NCBI GenBank assembly: GCA_028583415.1
Contig: CM053266.1
Coordinates: forward strand, 46,812,726 to 46,876,725
Direction of reading: 5' to 3'
Source: Protea cynaroides
Taxonomy: Eukaryota > Streptophyta > Magnoliopsida > Proteales > Proteaceae
Length of the DNA stretch: 64,000 nt
Below the pieces are notes generated by a model that saw nothing but the letters and a program-made list of their open reading frames with translations, did no database searches and was not told where the DNA came from. Shown in pieces: positions 44,798 to 56,600 of the stretch; position 1 is the stretch's first letter, and each line of letters begins with the position of its first letter. Both the position numbers and the translations under genes were made by a program.

Positions 44798-47700
44798 CCC
44801 CAAAAATGAAAATTTTCAAACTAAATGGAAAACTATAAACCACCATAAAATGTAATTTGGGATCCAATCCAATGATCTGACCACCATTTATCAAAGTTAA
44901 TAAAATAATAAGAAGATGACAAATAAACGGTCATAGATCTTGTAACAACAAATTAGTCACATATCCACCCACACCAGAAATTAACCCACAGCCTACCACT
45001 TTGTTGTTTCCGCTCGGTCTTCACCGTTCACGTGTCTCTCACTCTCCCTCCCTTGTCTTTTACTCGATATGTCGCATTCTACCACATTTGTACAAAAGAA
45101 AAAAATAAATAAAGAGAGAAAAAAAGACGTGACGGTGGTTTTATGAATATTTTAAGGTTGAAACGGTGAAAACATATTTTATTCGATTAATAACATTAAA
45201 TTTCTAAAGTAACGAATTCACTTTATAAGAGATATTTTTGCTACGTTGGAGGGGACGAAATCGGGCAGCAGGAATTTTCCTACTAGTTGATTTGCGGGGA
45301 AAAAAATAAATTCCCGTCACTCATTCATCTCAATGTTTTTATTCCTTTGGATAGTGTTGCCGTTGAAATTCAAGTCGATCCGTTGAGTGGGAAACAAACA
45401 TAAAAAATGGTTAAACTGGGTACGAAGATCAATCTCCGATGCCTAAGTCAGAATTGAACAATAGTAATATATGTTGTTTATATACTTTGTATATTTATAT
45501 AGGATAGTGACAGAGGGAAGTCCTCCTTTACGCTTGATGGCCACTTGGGTTACAAGACTATCGTTATGGGGGTTCATACTCTGGTTGGACACTGTTATAC
45601 TCTTGACGTAATTCCCTGACCATCGTCTTTATTTACCATTCATCTCCATCTATTGACAGATTGTTTTTATGTATATGAGATAGAAATGCAAATGAATCAA
45701 ACAATAATTAGATCAAAACTAGTCGGGTAGGATTTTCGATTATCCGCTATCTGATTTCATAAATGAAACTGTTTAATTAAACGATTTAATAAACAAAACA
45801 ATTTGAAACCGTTAAAACCGATTAAACTATTACTTTAATCCAAAACAGACCCATGTGATTGTTTCCATGGTAAAATTCAGGTTGGAATCTTTCCCAATGT
45901 TGACACTTTCTTTTCATATTCTGATTCAGAAGCGGATGGATGACTATAGCTTTGTATCTTTTAGAAACCGCCCCACAAAGAGATTCAATTTAACACGTGT
46001 CAAAAAGCATTCAAGCTAACTGAAAAACCATACGGTCCGTTGCACTTAGACGGTGAAACAACGAGCGTCCTTTGCATTTGGTCCAAACGAGGCGGATTTG
46101 TAGCCTTTATTAGATTTTCGTGTTTTGTTAAGACCGTACCCATCATCATATCCATACATTTTACACATACATACATACATACATACATGCATAAACCATA
46201 TATGATATAAATATTAACTAACTAAACTGAAATTAATGAATTGATTAAATTAATATAACTTTAATTGCCCTTTCACCTAAAGAGAGAGAGACTGGGAATA
46301 TTCGCATGAGATACGCCTAGTGTGAGAAAGCATGAACCACGCTTTAGGTTTATTAGTTTATTATATATTATGAAGAGATCAATGCAACCACGCGCTACAT
46401 GCTAACACGCGCCATGGGCACCATAGATCAGAATCTAGTTATTTTCCCCATAGATTCCAATCCAACTGTGACGATGGACCTTCACACATGAGACAAATTC
46501 TCAAAAGTCAAACCTAAAGAAGGTATGCCAAAGTAATCCAAACCGTCCGTTCAAAATCAGGGATATTATTTGATTACTATTTAATGATTGTGGATTCATC
46601 CAAACCGTCGGATGAACATTGCTTATTGTGTACATATCATAGCGGATCAAACTTCTGGATTATCTAATCATACATTAACCAGCGGTTGCCGGTTGGGAAG
46701 GCGTGCATCATTGGACCACTCTGGTGGGGACCACTAATGGTGTAAATGTAATAACGTTGCAACTAAGGTCGGCGTAACGGGCGCCAACTACTTTTCCCCG
46801 TGACTTCCGTCCTAAGGGCGTGTGAAAAAGCGCGTGTTGAAGTTAAATCCCCGTCAATTTCCCCTCTACTCGATCACGTGTTTCAGACTCGGGACTGCGG
46901 TTGTCTCCAACGACTCTTCCTCCCCTTTCTTAAGCTGGTTGCCGCAGGCTCCACCGCCAGCACTTCTATTTCTCTCCTCCAATCCTCTTCCTCCCTTTAA
47001 TTGAACTCCAAGCCACCAGTTTGGAGAACCCTCTTTCTTGCTTAGATTACCCCTTCAATGGCACATTTCATTACTTTTTTACTTCACTTTAAAATTTCCA
47101 AGCTTGGAGCAAGGTATAAAGAATTCCCAATTCAATCTCGAGTCAGATCATCCCCGATAACGTTTAATAGGGAAAAAAAAAAAAAACATAATAAGAATTA
47201 GCTTACATGCATAAAAAACCATTCGATCCACACGTGGCGCTCCCCAGCCCCCCCAACCCCCCCCTGACACCCCCCACCCCCACACAATTTTAATACATTC
47301 TTTTCCCCAATTTCTAAATACATATTGAGGTGACCTAACTACATATTGTATAATTATTAATAATACTTTTAATAGAATATTTTTAATTTTAGGGTGAATG
47401 ATCCCTGAGTTGAGTTGGTAGTATGAGTTATGTTCTCTCACGTCTTTAATATTTTATTTATTTTATGAAGAAAGAGAAAAAAGAATAAAAAAATTTATGT
47501 GATGAGAAGTACCCTACATTACTACCTCAGAATTATTTTTATCTTAATCCTAATTATACATGACACCCTGAATCATATGGTACACAATCATCTGGTCAAT
47601 CCTCATCACATACATCAATTACTACTATATCTTGTAATAAATAACTAGGTCATTCTACTTAGAAGGTAGCTTTAAAGGTGAAGTGGAAGGATGGTATTAC

Positions 47701-47829
47701 CAAAAAAAAAAAAAAGTGGAAGGATACTGAAAATATGCTACTGAAGAGTAATAAGGGCAATTTACAAAGCCAAATGAGAATGAAAGGTGAACTTTTGCTT
47801 TATTGGGGGAACAAATAGAAGAATTATAC

Positions 47830-47831
<2 letters not shown>

Positions 47832-47918
<87 letters not shown>
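47832..47918. repeat. (CT)n then (TA)n microsatellite
   Basis: About 18 CT units, CATATC, then about 24 TA units. Confidence 0.95.
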
Positions 47919-47921
<3 letters not shown>

Positions 47922-48496
47922 TTTAGGCAGGGGATCTTTACATTGTTTTGGGTGGAATAGAATCTCACATACCATGTGAATGGGAGCACAGAAGAAAATG
48001 ACAGAGTCCGGAATGTTTGAGAAAACCATAACACTAATACTCTGGCTGTATAGCCAACATTTTCCTTGACCTTTCATCAATTATGAGAATGCCTATAAAA
48101 TATAAAAATAAATAATAGTTTTTTTTTTGTTTATTAAAAAAAGAATTTCATCTAGAAAAAAAAAGTCTTCTTCTTGATAGACTTCTTTGTGGATAAAAAT
48201 TTTCAATCCATGAGTAGGAGTCATGGTCTATCAATGAGGGTCGTCACTAGCCCGCCTGACGCACACCCTTGGTGGGCGATGTGTTTTTGAATTAGATCCC
48301 AACTGATTGTCGGGTGTGTAACTTTCATGCAATTTGTATTGTTTGATCGAGATCGAGGATGAAAATGAGTTGCCACCTGGAATATGGGTCCAAGACCCTA
48401 TGAGTCATGTGAGATTGTGCTCTCAAATTGCCTATGTAAGTCATCAAGAATCAGATCGAAAGTATCGAAAGTAGTTCGGACAAGAAACTGGTCTAG

Positions 48497-48785
48497 TTAG
48501 ACTCTCTTTGGTATTGTTTTTATTTATGTTTATGAGTTATTTATGATAAATCATCTATGAAAATAAATTATGAATAATAAATAATAACCATTTAACGTCA
48601 CTAGATATAAAGAAGTAATAATAGATAATTACAATAATGATAAATACCTTCTAAACTATTTGTCGATTTTAGATTAAATCAATTTACTTTAAATATAAAT
48701 AAATCCCATAAATCATACCAAACAACTACATATGTCATAATGTATTATATAATTAATTCTATAATACATACCAAAGAGAACCTTA
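48497..48785. mobile_element. Tourist/PIF-type MITE
   Basis: The element at 48500-48782 (283 bp) is flanked by TTA on both sides (48497-48499, 48783-48785). Its ends are GACTCTCTTTGGTATTGTTT and, inverted, GGTTCTCTTTGGTATGTATT. The interior is A/T-only low-complexity sequence (ATAAATTATGAATAATAAAT) with no coding capacity. Confidence 0.8.
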
Positions 48786-48859
48786 GAAACGTGCTTCGGG
48801 GAGGCTTCTACTCATGCTCTCTTACTACGAAAAACCAGAAAAAAAAAAAAATACTAAAG

Positions 48860-50526
48860 GGGATCTCATTGTCTTGTTGTATTTGAAACCAAGGGATAAG
48901 AACCAATATATAGGCATTCTTTGATTTGGAAATGGCAGCGTCGCGGTCACAACCACACATCACAGTCACAACCGCAGTGTTGTTAATACTGTGGCGGCGT
49001 TAATATCGTGGCGTCCTAGTAACACTACAGTGTTACAAGAGCAGTATGGGTCTGATAAAGTCCATAAACAAATCCCACTGCACAGCACTCCATGACTATT
49101 CACATCGCTACTACAGCGTCACAGAGCGTCAAGTATTGAAGGGGTTCTCATTGTGTCTTGTTGTGTTTGAAACCAAGGGAGAAGGGCCTATATTAGGCAT
49201 ACAGAGATTTGGAAATGGGGCGACACGGTCACAACCACGATATCGTTAATATCTTTGTCACAGTCACAACCACAGCATTTTTAATACTGCAACGGTGTTA
49301 ATATCGTAGCGTCATGGTAATACTATAGTGTCACAGGAGAAGTATGGGTCCTGGTAAGGTCCAGAGACGAAAAGCCCACTACACGACACTCCAAGACTAG
49401 TCACACACCACTAAGGCGTCACAGAGCGTCTCGTATTGAAGGGGTTCTCATTGTGTCTTGTTGTTTTTGAAACCAAGGGATATATAGGCACTCCCATATT
49501 TGGAAATGGCAGCGTGCAGTCACAACAACAACATTGTTAATATCACGAAAACACAGTCACAACCGCAACGTTGTTAACACAGCAGGATCGTTAATTTCGT
49601 TGCATCATTGTAATACTAAAGTGTCACAGGAGAAGTATGGGTCTTAGTAAGGTCCAGAGACGGAAATCCCGCCACGTAGCACTCCAAGACTAGTCATGTC
49701 ACTACTTCGGCATCATGTAGCATCAAGTATTGAAGGGGTTCTTATGGTGTCTTGTTATCTTTGAAACCAATGGAGAAGGGCCTATATATAGGAATTCCTC
49801 GATTTGGAAACGGCAGCGGCGCGGTCACAACCATGACATCGTTAATATTGCAGCATCACAGTCGCAACTGCAATGTTGTTATGGTGGTAATACTATAGTG
49901 CCATAGGAGAAGTATGGGTCTCGACAAGGTCCAGAGATAGAAATCCCACCGCGTGGCACTCCAAAGCTAGTCACATCGCTATTGTGGAGCGTCAAATATT
50001 GAAGGAGATCTCATTGTGTTTGAAACCAAGGAAGAAGGGCCTATACATAGGCATTATCGGATTTGGAAACGGCAGCGTCGGAGTCACAACCATGACATCG
50101 TTAATATCGTAGCATCAAAGTCACAACCGCGACATTGTTAATACTGCGACAGCATTAATGTCGTGGCATCATGACAATACTATAGTGTCACAAGAGAAGT
50201 ATGGGTCTCAATAAGGTCTAGAGACGGAAATCCCGCCGCGTGGCACTCCCAAACTAGACACATCGCCACCGCGGCGTCACGGAGCATCAAGTATTAAAGA
50301 GGTTCTCATTGTGTCTTGTTGTGTTTGAAATCAAGGGAGAAGAGCCTATATATAGACATTCCCGGATTTGGAAATGGCGGCATCGCGGTCACAACCATGA
50401 CATTGTTAATATTGTAGCATCAAAGTCACAACCACAGCATTGTTAATATTGTGGCGGCATTAATATCGTGGCATCGTGGTAATACTATAATGTCATAGGA
50501 AAAGTATGGGTCTCTATTTGTAAGGT
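48860..50526. repeat. Satellite-like array, about six units of 270-300 bp
   Basis: Units begin near 48862, 49140, 49440, 49735, 50003 and 50300, each with CTCATTGTGTCTTGTTGTGT (or a variant) and TTGAAACCAAGG. They share CACAACCGCAGTGTTGTTAA, TAATACTATAGTGTCACAGG, AGAAGTATGGGTCT and ACGGAAATCCCGCCGCGTGG. The third-fourth and fifth units vary in length by small deletions. The array is rich in CpG/GTTAAT motifs unlike its AT-rich flanks. It ends about 3.1 kb upstream of the DEMETER-family gene start. Confidence 0.93.
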
Positions 50527-51035
50527 CTAGAGATGGAAATCTCGCCACAAGGCACTCCAAAACTAGTCGTTACTGCAACGTCTCTAAAGACGGAAATCCC
50601 ACCACAAGGCACTCCAAAATTAGCAGTTACTACTACATCTCTAAAGACAGAAATCCCGCCGCAAGGCACTCCAAAACTAGCAGTTACTGCAACGTCTCTA
50701 AAGACGGAAATCCCGCTGCAAGGCACTCCAAAACTAGCCGTTACTGCAACATCTCTAAAGACGGAAATCCGGCCGCAAGGCACTCCAAAACTAGCCGTTA
50801 CTACAACGTCTCTAAAGACGGAAATCCCACCCCAAGGCACTCCAAAACTAGCCGTTATTGCAACGTCTATAAAGACGGAAATCCCGCCGCCAGGCACTCC
50901 AAAACTAGCCGTTATTGCAACGTCTCTAAAGATAGAAATCCCGCCGCAAGGCACTCCAAAACTAGCCGTTATTGCAACGTCTCTAAAGATGGAAATCCTG
51001 CTACAAGGCACTCGAAAACTAGCCGTTACTGCAAT
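50527..51035. repeat. 57-bp minisatellite, about nine units, derived from the satellite monomer
   Basis: The unit CTCTAAAGACGGAAATCCCG CCGCAAGGCACTCCAAAACTAGCCGTTACTGCAACGT is repeated with a 57-bp period (starts near 50584, 50641, 50698, 50755, 50812, 50869, 50926, 50983). Its core AGACGGAAATCCCGCCGC-GGCACTCCAA-ACTAG is a piece of the larger satellite monomer. Because 57 is a multiple of 3 and the unit lacks stops, frames stay open on both strands (199 and 165 codons). I take these as a by-product, not genes. Confidence 0.93.
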
Positions 51036-51710
51036 GACACATCAATGCCGCACTATGGGTCACGCTCGTCGTACAGCTTATTGCGTGGCTGTTGTAATGA
51101 CAATTGTGTCGCGGTCACGCCGCAATGCCTAATTGGTTAGTGAAAGTGAATTTTCCAAAAATATGGTTGGGAAAGTCTAAGGTTGTGTCTGTAATCAATC
51201 CTTCCTTAACAAGAGAGCTAGGGAGTAACGGTCATATAATCATCATTGTCGGGGGAAGGTAGAAAATCGCGGTGGCTACACCGTGAGTTTATCTCGCATC
51301 ATAGTCACAACCGCAGTGTTGTTAATATGTGGCTGCGTTAATATCGTGGGGTCGTGGTAATACTATAGCGTCACAGGAGAAGTATGAGTCTCAATCTGTA
51401 AGGTCTAGGGACGGAAATCCCGCCGCAAGACACTCCAAAACTAGCCGTTACTTCAACGTCACATCAATGCCGCAGTATGGGTCACACTTATCGTAGAGCT
51501 TATTGCAGGGCCGTTGTAATGACAGCAGTGTCGCGATCCTGCCGCAATGCCAAATTGGTCATTGAAAGTGAATTTTCCAAAAATACGGTTAGGAATGTCT
51601 AAGTTTTTGTCTGTAACCAATCCTTCCTTAACAAGTGAGCTAGTGAGTGATGGTCCTATAATCACCATTGTCAGAGGGAGGTGGAAAATCGCGGTGGCTA
51701 CACCGGGATT
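51020..51710. repeat. Duplicated block of about 265 bp closing the satellite region
   Basis: 51020-51283 and 51440-51705 match closely: ACATCAATGCCGCA(C/G)TATGG, AAAGTGAATTTTCCAAAAAT, CAATCCTTCCTTAACAAG and AAAATCGCGGTGGCTACACC occur in both. Between them (51290-51440) a shortened satellite unit recurs (CACAACCGCAGTGTTGTTAA ... ACGGAAATCCCGCCGCAAG). Confidence 0.88.
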
Positions 51711-53079
51711 TTATCTCATAAAACATTATTATATTCAAATTACTACAAGAGAGAATTGAGACTACCTGATAACCCACAAGTGCTACTCTCCTAAGGAATA
51801 CAACACTTGATCAGGCTATTAATCATATGGATGATCAAGTAGACCTCAAACAATAGCATGAAAATCACAACAAAGAATTGTTTAAATTGAGTTTGATAAA
51901 CAAAAAAATCCAACACAAAATGACCACTATAATGGCCTGAGACGTGTGAGAAACCCTGTTGGAAATATAATTTTCTTCTTTTTCCAAGAGTTTCAAAAAG
52001 TAGGTTTTTGGCTCCTTAAGCAAGTTGTGTATGTACATCTCAAGCTTCAACTTTTTCTTTTCGGGTGAATCTCTTCATTTCTACATCATAGTTTTAGTAA
52101 TCGGTATTAGATCAATTAATAATATCACTTTTTACTGACATTGACTAGACGGATACCGATTTTTTATTTTTTTAATCCTCTCTTTTCCACGTGTTACTAT
52201 CCCATTGACTGGACCACTGATCTATATCGATATCGGGTTCAGCATGTCTGATACCTTAAATTTTGTTCAACACACTTCAATTTTAACTAGGACTGGTTTT
52301 CACATAATTCGTTGAAGAATAAGCTTGTCTTTACATCGAATTGGACCCTACATGATTCAACCCCAACAATACTCATTCTCTTCTCAAACTTTTCAATCCA
52401 ACAGTAATAACAGTACCACGGACATTCTTCTCTCGACATTCTCTCTTTTTTTGAATATATATAACTTTTCAAACGAACCGTGCAGCACCCTATCACAGTC
52501 TCAGTAGTTAAGAATTTAAAACCCATTACATGCGGCGGCCTGCAGCACCCCTACCATATGGTCTTAGTAACAAACAATTTAAATCTGATTACATGCCGGC
52601 GGCCTGTATATCCTCTTCCCCTAAACTTTTTTGTTCAATTTGGTTCCAAAAGGATTTAAAAATTGGATACGCCACAGTATATTAACACGCAGATCGTACA
52701 AGACTACCAGTTACTGAGTCAGTCTTGAACACGTTATTCTTACATGTTTTCTAAACACTATAGTTAATGAATCCAAAGACAGACAGACAACTCGGGTTAA
52801 ATAAATAGTTTTTGCAGTCATTTAACTTCTTTCCTTTCTCTCAATATTCTTCAATTTTCTCTCTCTAAATGACTATTCTCATTTACTGTCAAAAAACAGA
52901 GCGCAACTCCGGCATTAGTTCACCCACCGGCGGTGAAGTCAATACAGGAGATCGGTGGTTTTTTGTTAGGGGAAAGCTTTTAAAACATATTTATGTTGTT
53001 TCCAAAGGATAGAAAGGGTGGTATCATCCTCTGGGATTACAGCAAAGATTTGTCAGATTCTTGGTTGTTGATGATGTGC

Positions 53080-53112
<33 letters not shown>

Positions 53113-53655
53113 TCTTAGGAGCTAATTTACCGGAAATTTAAAATCTCTTCAATTTTCTTCCAATTGAGTTAATTCATTCTTCCGACTCTGTTCATTGCTC
53201 CATCTTCCTTTTTTGGTATGCAAAACGAGTATAAGACTGTGTGCCTGTATCTTGAGAGATCTGCAAGTTTTCATTTTTTCTAGCAATTGATTTTGCATCA
53301 TTTTTCCAGGCTTTATCAGTACTCAGGATTCTCTCTTCTTTGCTTTTGAAGAGGGGATTTCTTCTTTTCTAGTTTTTTTTCTTCATTTGACCTGTCTTTT
53401 GCTTTAGCATCTGCGTGACTCGCATGAGTGTACTCTGGTTTTTGTCTGCAACCATTGGACCAGTGTCTGCAGATGGCTATGGGCGATTTTTTCATACAAT
53501 GAGGTTTGAGAAAGAGGGGATATAAGAAAATTCAGCAATCTGCATGCAATTTGAGTTTGGAAGAAATCAGATATTTTTATTATACTATATCATTGCAGAA
53601 CTCCGAAGAGAAGAATACAGAAAAGTAGCAGTACAGTAAACTCCGGAGTCTGGAG
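51711..53655 (+). promoter_or_regulatory. Upstream region and probable 5' leader of the DEMETER-family gene
   Basis: AT-rich sequence with CGATATCGG-type dispersed repeat fragments at 52090-52260. From about 52830 it becomes pyrimidine-rich (TTTCCTTTCTCTC, CTCTCTCTAAATGAC) with a (CT)n run at 53083-53105, as is common in plant 5' leaders. The exact start site is not determinable. A 5' UTR intron is possible, for instance given CAG acceptors such as TATCATTGCAG near 53600. Confidence 0.45.
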
Positions 53656-56600
53656 ATGGACTTCCGTACAATTACTGAAGAGAAAAAGAAAATTTTCCAG
53701 ATTCAGGGAGGCTGGATGTCAACAACACCATCAGAACCCATTCCGACGAGGCTGCTGCCGATCCAGGCTGAGAGACAAGGAAGTCAACACGGAAGGATGA
53801 ATTGGCTTGAATCCCTGGGGTTCCCTGCTGGATTCTCCCAAGAAGCTCCTGCAAATGGGGCACCTGCATGCATTGATACCATGGCGTCTCTCGATCAGAG
53901 AAGGAGGCTTAGTCAGGAATCGGCCATGGACTTAGCCGGAAGTAGTAGAGACTCGGGTTCACTTGTGGACTCCCATACTCAGGCTATGAGGAACGTTACA
54001 GCTGGACAGAGAAACATTCCTTTTGTGGACCTCTTGGCTTCAACGAGTGGGGCTCCTTTAGCTTCTTCCAATATCAATGGCAATCTACAAGGGAACCATA
54101 ATGCTGCGAGTAATCCTTTCTTCCCCGTCCGGTATTCTGCAAGCAATTATAACCAAAGACAACCTGATACTGCAGGTATGTTCAACTGAGAGTAATGGTA
54201 TAAGAACAACAGCTAATCTCAATCTCAGAGATAGTTAACACAAGCTCTTCTCCTCTTAGTACTCTCATTTTTTTTTTGGTACTAATTTATAATGAAATCC
54301 TGTTTTGTTTAGTCAAACGATCCCCTGTCCATACAAAGAGAATGTAGTCAGTTAATAAAAACCAAAATTTCAAATTTTCTTAATTTGATGTTATCTTAGA
54401 TAATCTCATAATGATACTAAAGTGATAGAATGACTTACACATGGATTTCCAGTTCATCATCATAGTTATGATCTTAATGCACTACTCTGAAATTGAGATT
54501 GACTGGTGCTCTTATTCCAGAACTCTTTTATTACTCTCTTTTTTTTTTTTTTTTTGGTACTAATTTATAATGAAATTCTGTTTTGTTTGGTCCGTCTGAT
54601 ACCCTGTCCATACAAAGAGAATGTATTCAGTTAATAAAAACCAAAATTTTGAATTTTCTTAATTCTATGTTATCTTAGATAATCTCAGAATGATGCTGAA
54701 GTGATAGAATGACTTACAGATGGCTTTCCAGTTCATCATCACAGTTATGATCTTAATTCACCGCCCAAAACAATCATTGATGGTGTCTCGAACGGGGAAT
54801 TGTCCATGATTGAGATTGGGCTCTTATTCCAGAACTCTTATTACTCTCCTAGTTTCTTTCTTCTTCTTTTTTTGGAGTACTAATTTATAATGAAATCTTG
54901 TTTTGTTTGGTCCATCTGATCCCCTGTCCATACAAAGAGAATGTATTGAGTTAATAAAAATCAAAAATTTTGAATTATCTTAATTTGATGTTATCTTAGA
55001 TAATCTCAGAATGATACTGAAGTGATAAAATGACTTACAGATGACTTTCCAGTTCATCATCACAGTTATGATCTTAATTCGCTGCCCAAAACAATCATTG
55101 ATGGTGTCTCGAACGGGGATTTGTCCACACAGTTTGCACCAATAACACCAGGAAAGGATCAGATAATTCAGAACCAGCTTTCTGAAAGAACAGATTTGCC
55201 TGTAGATGAAAGATCATATAAGGAACAGGATAAGCAGGAGGTTTTTGTTACTCCCAGCAAGGACGAAGTACTTAAGCTCAACAGTGTGAGTTGCTCACAG
55301 CCCATGAGTTGCATGAATGAGGATGTTGTGCTTCAAAGTGAACTCTCACATCCCCTGGTGGGTACATCTTCTGCTGCCGTTTCACCCACATTACAGGAAA
55401 ACCACAACCTTGGAGAGGAAGGCAACAATGGCATTGATCTGAACAAGACACCACAGCAAAAGCCTAAAAGGAAGAAGCACAGGCCCAAAGTTGTTCTAGA
55501 AGGCAAACCAAAAAGGACTCCAAAGCAGGCAAGTGACAAACAGAACCCATCAGAGAAGAGGAAGTATGTGAGGAAGAAAAACCTCAAAACCTCAGAAACT
55601 CCATCAGAGACTGTAGGGAAGGCAATAGAACCATCACCCAGTTCAACCGTGAAATCATGCAGGCGGGTACTGAATTTCAACTTGGAAGACCAAGGAAGAG
55701 ATGAACACCACTGCAAACCACTCAATAATCAGGAGGGATTTCCGCTCAACAGTGCTGAATGCTCTTCTTCAAGGTGGATAATTTATATGAATCCAGAATC
55801 TCAGGCCCAGGACTTGAGCAAAGGAATTTATGGTGGCTCTGGAGCTAAATCAACTGTGCTGCATGGCCAAGGCGTTGAAGTGATAGTAAAAAACAGTTCT
55901 GCTGGGAATGCATATGACGTTAACAGTTCTGCTGGGAATGCATATGACGTTAACAGTTCTGCTGGGAATGCATATGACGTTAACAGTTCTGCTGGGAATG
56001 CATATGACGTTAACAGTTCTGCTGGGAATGCATATGACACTAACAGTTCTGCTGGGAATGCATATGCCGCTAACAGTTCTGCTGGGAATGCATATGCCGC
56101 TAACAGTTCTGCTGGGAATGCATATGATGCCAACAGTTCTGCTGGGATTGCATATGATGCTAACAGTTCTGCTGGGAATGCATATGCTGCTAACAGTTCT
56201 GCTGGGAATGCATATGCTGCTAACAGTTCTGCTGGGAATGCATATGCTGCTAACAGTTCTGCTGGGAATGCATATGCTGCTAACGGTTCTGCTGGGAATG
56301 CATATGACGCTAACAGTTCCTTCAACCAGATGTGCAAAGACTACATTTCCATGCCTGAAACAACAGCCCCAGCTCCACAATCCTCAAAGAGAGACCCACC
56401 AATAGAAAGTTCAAAGTGCCTCCCAAATAACAGAAATGAAATGGAGGAACCACCGTCCAGTCTAAGCAATGGCAAAAACAGTCATCCTCTCATCCACCAA
56501 CATGCTCAAGTAGAGGGAATCAGTCGCATGGTCCTACAAACAGTTGCTGCCCTTGACCACAATGAATTATTGCAGTGTGGATCACAATCTATGTCAAAAT

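Larger units (their letters stand above)
43413..48496. other. Intergenic DNA, no gene supported
   Basis: AT-rich. It includes a MITE at 44594-44797, ACAT repeats at 46163-46185, a C-rich run at 47240-47282 and a (CT)n(TA)n compound microsatellite at 47832-47918. The stretch 46790-47010 is more balanced in composition and has two overlapping open frames of 60-66 codons with Ser/Pro-rich translations. It might be a 5' leader or exon of an unrecognised gene, but I have no positive evidence. Confidence 0.4.

Noticed and set aside
46800..47004. Possible 5' exon of an unknown gene
   Set aside because: Composition is more balanced than its surroundings and two frames are open for 60-66 codons, but there is no recognisable protein, no convincing donor and no downstream exon.
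50514..51132. Overlapping 165- and 199-codon open frames on opposite strands as genes
   Set aside because: They consist of a stop-free 57-bp minisatellite whose length is a multiple of three; no start context, splice or protein-family signal supports coding.
55828..56405. Long open frames (165-176 codons) in other frames of the DME exon 2 repeat
   Set aside because: They mirror the 30-bp coding minisatellite; the DME frame is the conserved one before and after the array.
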